This document shows positions 21,266 through 21,321 of a stretch of DNA of 21,321 nucleotides, piece by piece. Position 1 is the stretch's first letter. The number at the start of each line of letters is the position of its first letter. The DNA lies in assembly GCA_964628185.1 (NCBI GenBank), contig CAZVLQ010000027.1, positions 1-21,321 of the forward strand, read 5' to 3'. The DNA is from CAZVLQ01 sp964628185. Its GTDB lineage: Bacteria; Pseudomonadota; Zetaproteobacteria; Mariprofundales; Mariprofundaceae. The position numbers and the translations under genes were made by a program. The notes under the pieces are model-generated. The model made no database searches. It had not been told where the DNA came from and saw only the letters and a list, made by a program, of their open reading frames with translations.

Positions 21266-21321
21266 CTACTTGATAATTTCGGTCACGACGCCGGCGCCGA
21301 CCGTACGGCCGCCCTCGCGAA
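21266..21321 (-). CDS. tuf: Elongation factor Tu, 3' end (partial)
   Basis: The last 17 codons and stop of an EF-Tu gene, cut by the window edge: the residues REGGRTVGAGVVTEIIK followed by TAG at 21268-21266 are the EF-Tu C-terminus. EF-Tu delivers aminoacyl-tRNA to the ribosome. Its place directly before rpsJ shows the str-S10 junction typical of many bacteria. Whether it is one of two tuf copies cannot be judged. Confidence 0.96.
   Translation of the reverse strand, partial: REGGRTVGAGVVTEIIK

Noticed and set aside
1..21321. A CRISPR array, phage genes or a defence system
   Set aside because: No spaced direct repeats of suitable length, no Cas, integrase or toxin-antitoxin-like genes; the window is core translation and housekeeping genes.

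Overview
The window is a near-complete stretch of a bacterial ribosomal-protein super-operon on the minus strand (about 21321 down to 6864), followed by a short plus-strand pair (nadB-acyP, 4951-6827) and a minus-strand envelope/redox/DNA-repair cluster (rseC, degP, a glutaredoxin-like gene, a TlpA-like thioredoxin and ligA, 4872-11). The DNA is moderately GC-rich by eye and almost fully coding. There are no rRNA or tRNA genes, phage genes or CRISPR arrays.

The organism is most likely a Pseudomonadota-type bacterium: it has a RseC/MucC family protein, an L-aspartate oxidase, and an RpoA ending in the IENWPP tail common in that phylum. It does not match textbook Gamma- or Betaproteobacteria. 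adk and infA lie between secY and rpmJ. The S14 is the short zinc-binding type, S4 and L36 are also zinc-type, and the adenylate kinase lid has four cysteines. A deep or unusual proteobacterial lineage (for example Zetaproteobacteria, Magnetococcia, Acidithiobacillia or an uncultured relative) fits, but I cannot settle this from the window alone.

Layout from right to left, in the direction of transcription: 3' end of tuf (21321-21266), S10 group (rpsJ rplC rplD rplW rplB rpsS rplV rpsC rplP rpmC rpsQ), spc group (rplN rplX rplE rpsN rpsH rplF rplR rpsE rpmD rplO secY adk infA rpmJ), and alpha group (rpsM rpsK rpsD rpoA rplQ). Genes are packed with gaps of a few to about 30 nt, several with ATGA overlaps. 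The only wider gaps are adk-infA (123 nt), rpmJ-rpsM (118 nt) and rplB-rpsS (68 nt). The products are the ribosomal proteins, the Sec channel, adenylate kinase, IF-1 and the RNA polymerase alpha subunit. tuf leads into rpsJ with only 10 nt between them, so the str and S10 groups look continuous.

nadB (first step of NAD synthesis) overlaps acyP, and the pair converges on rplQ at a hairpin with a T-tract. nadB is divergent from rseC across 78 nt. In many gammaproteobacteria nadB sits beside rpoE-rseA-rseB-rseC-mucD. Here only rseC and degP remain of that module. A 145-bp inverted-repeat, MITE-like element lies between rseC and degP and abuts the rseC stop codon. degP, the glutaredoxin-like gene, the TlpA-like gene and ligA are chained by 8-, 7- and 4-nt overlaps.

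Most of the window is ordinary. The parts worth a second look are the CGCGAAT repeat element, the adk-infA spacer with a small coupled ORF, the zinc-rich translation gene set, and the stripped sigma-E neighbourhood.
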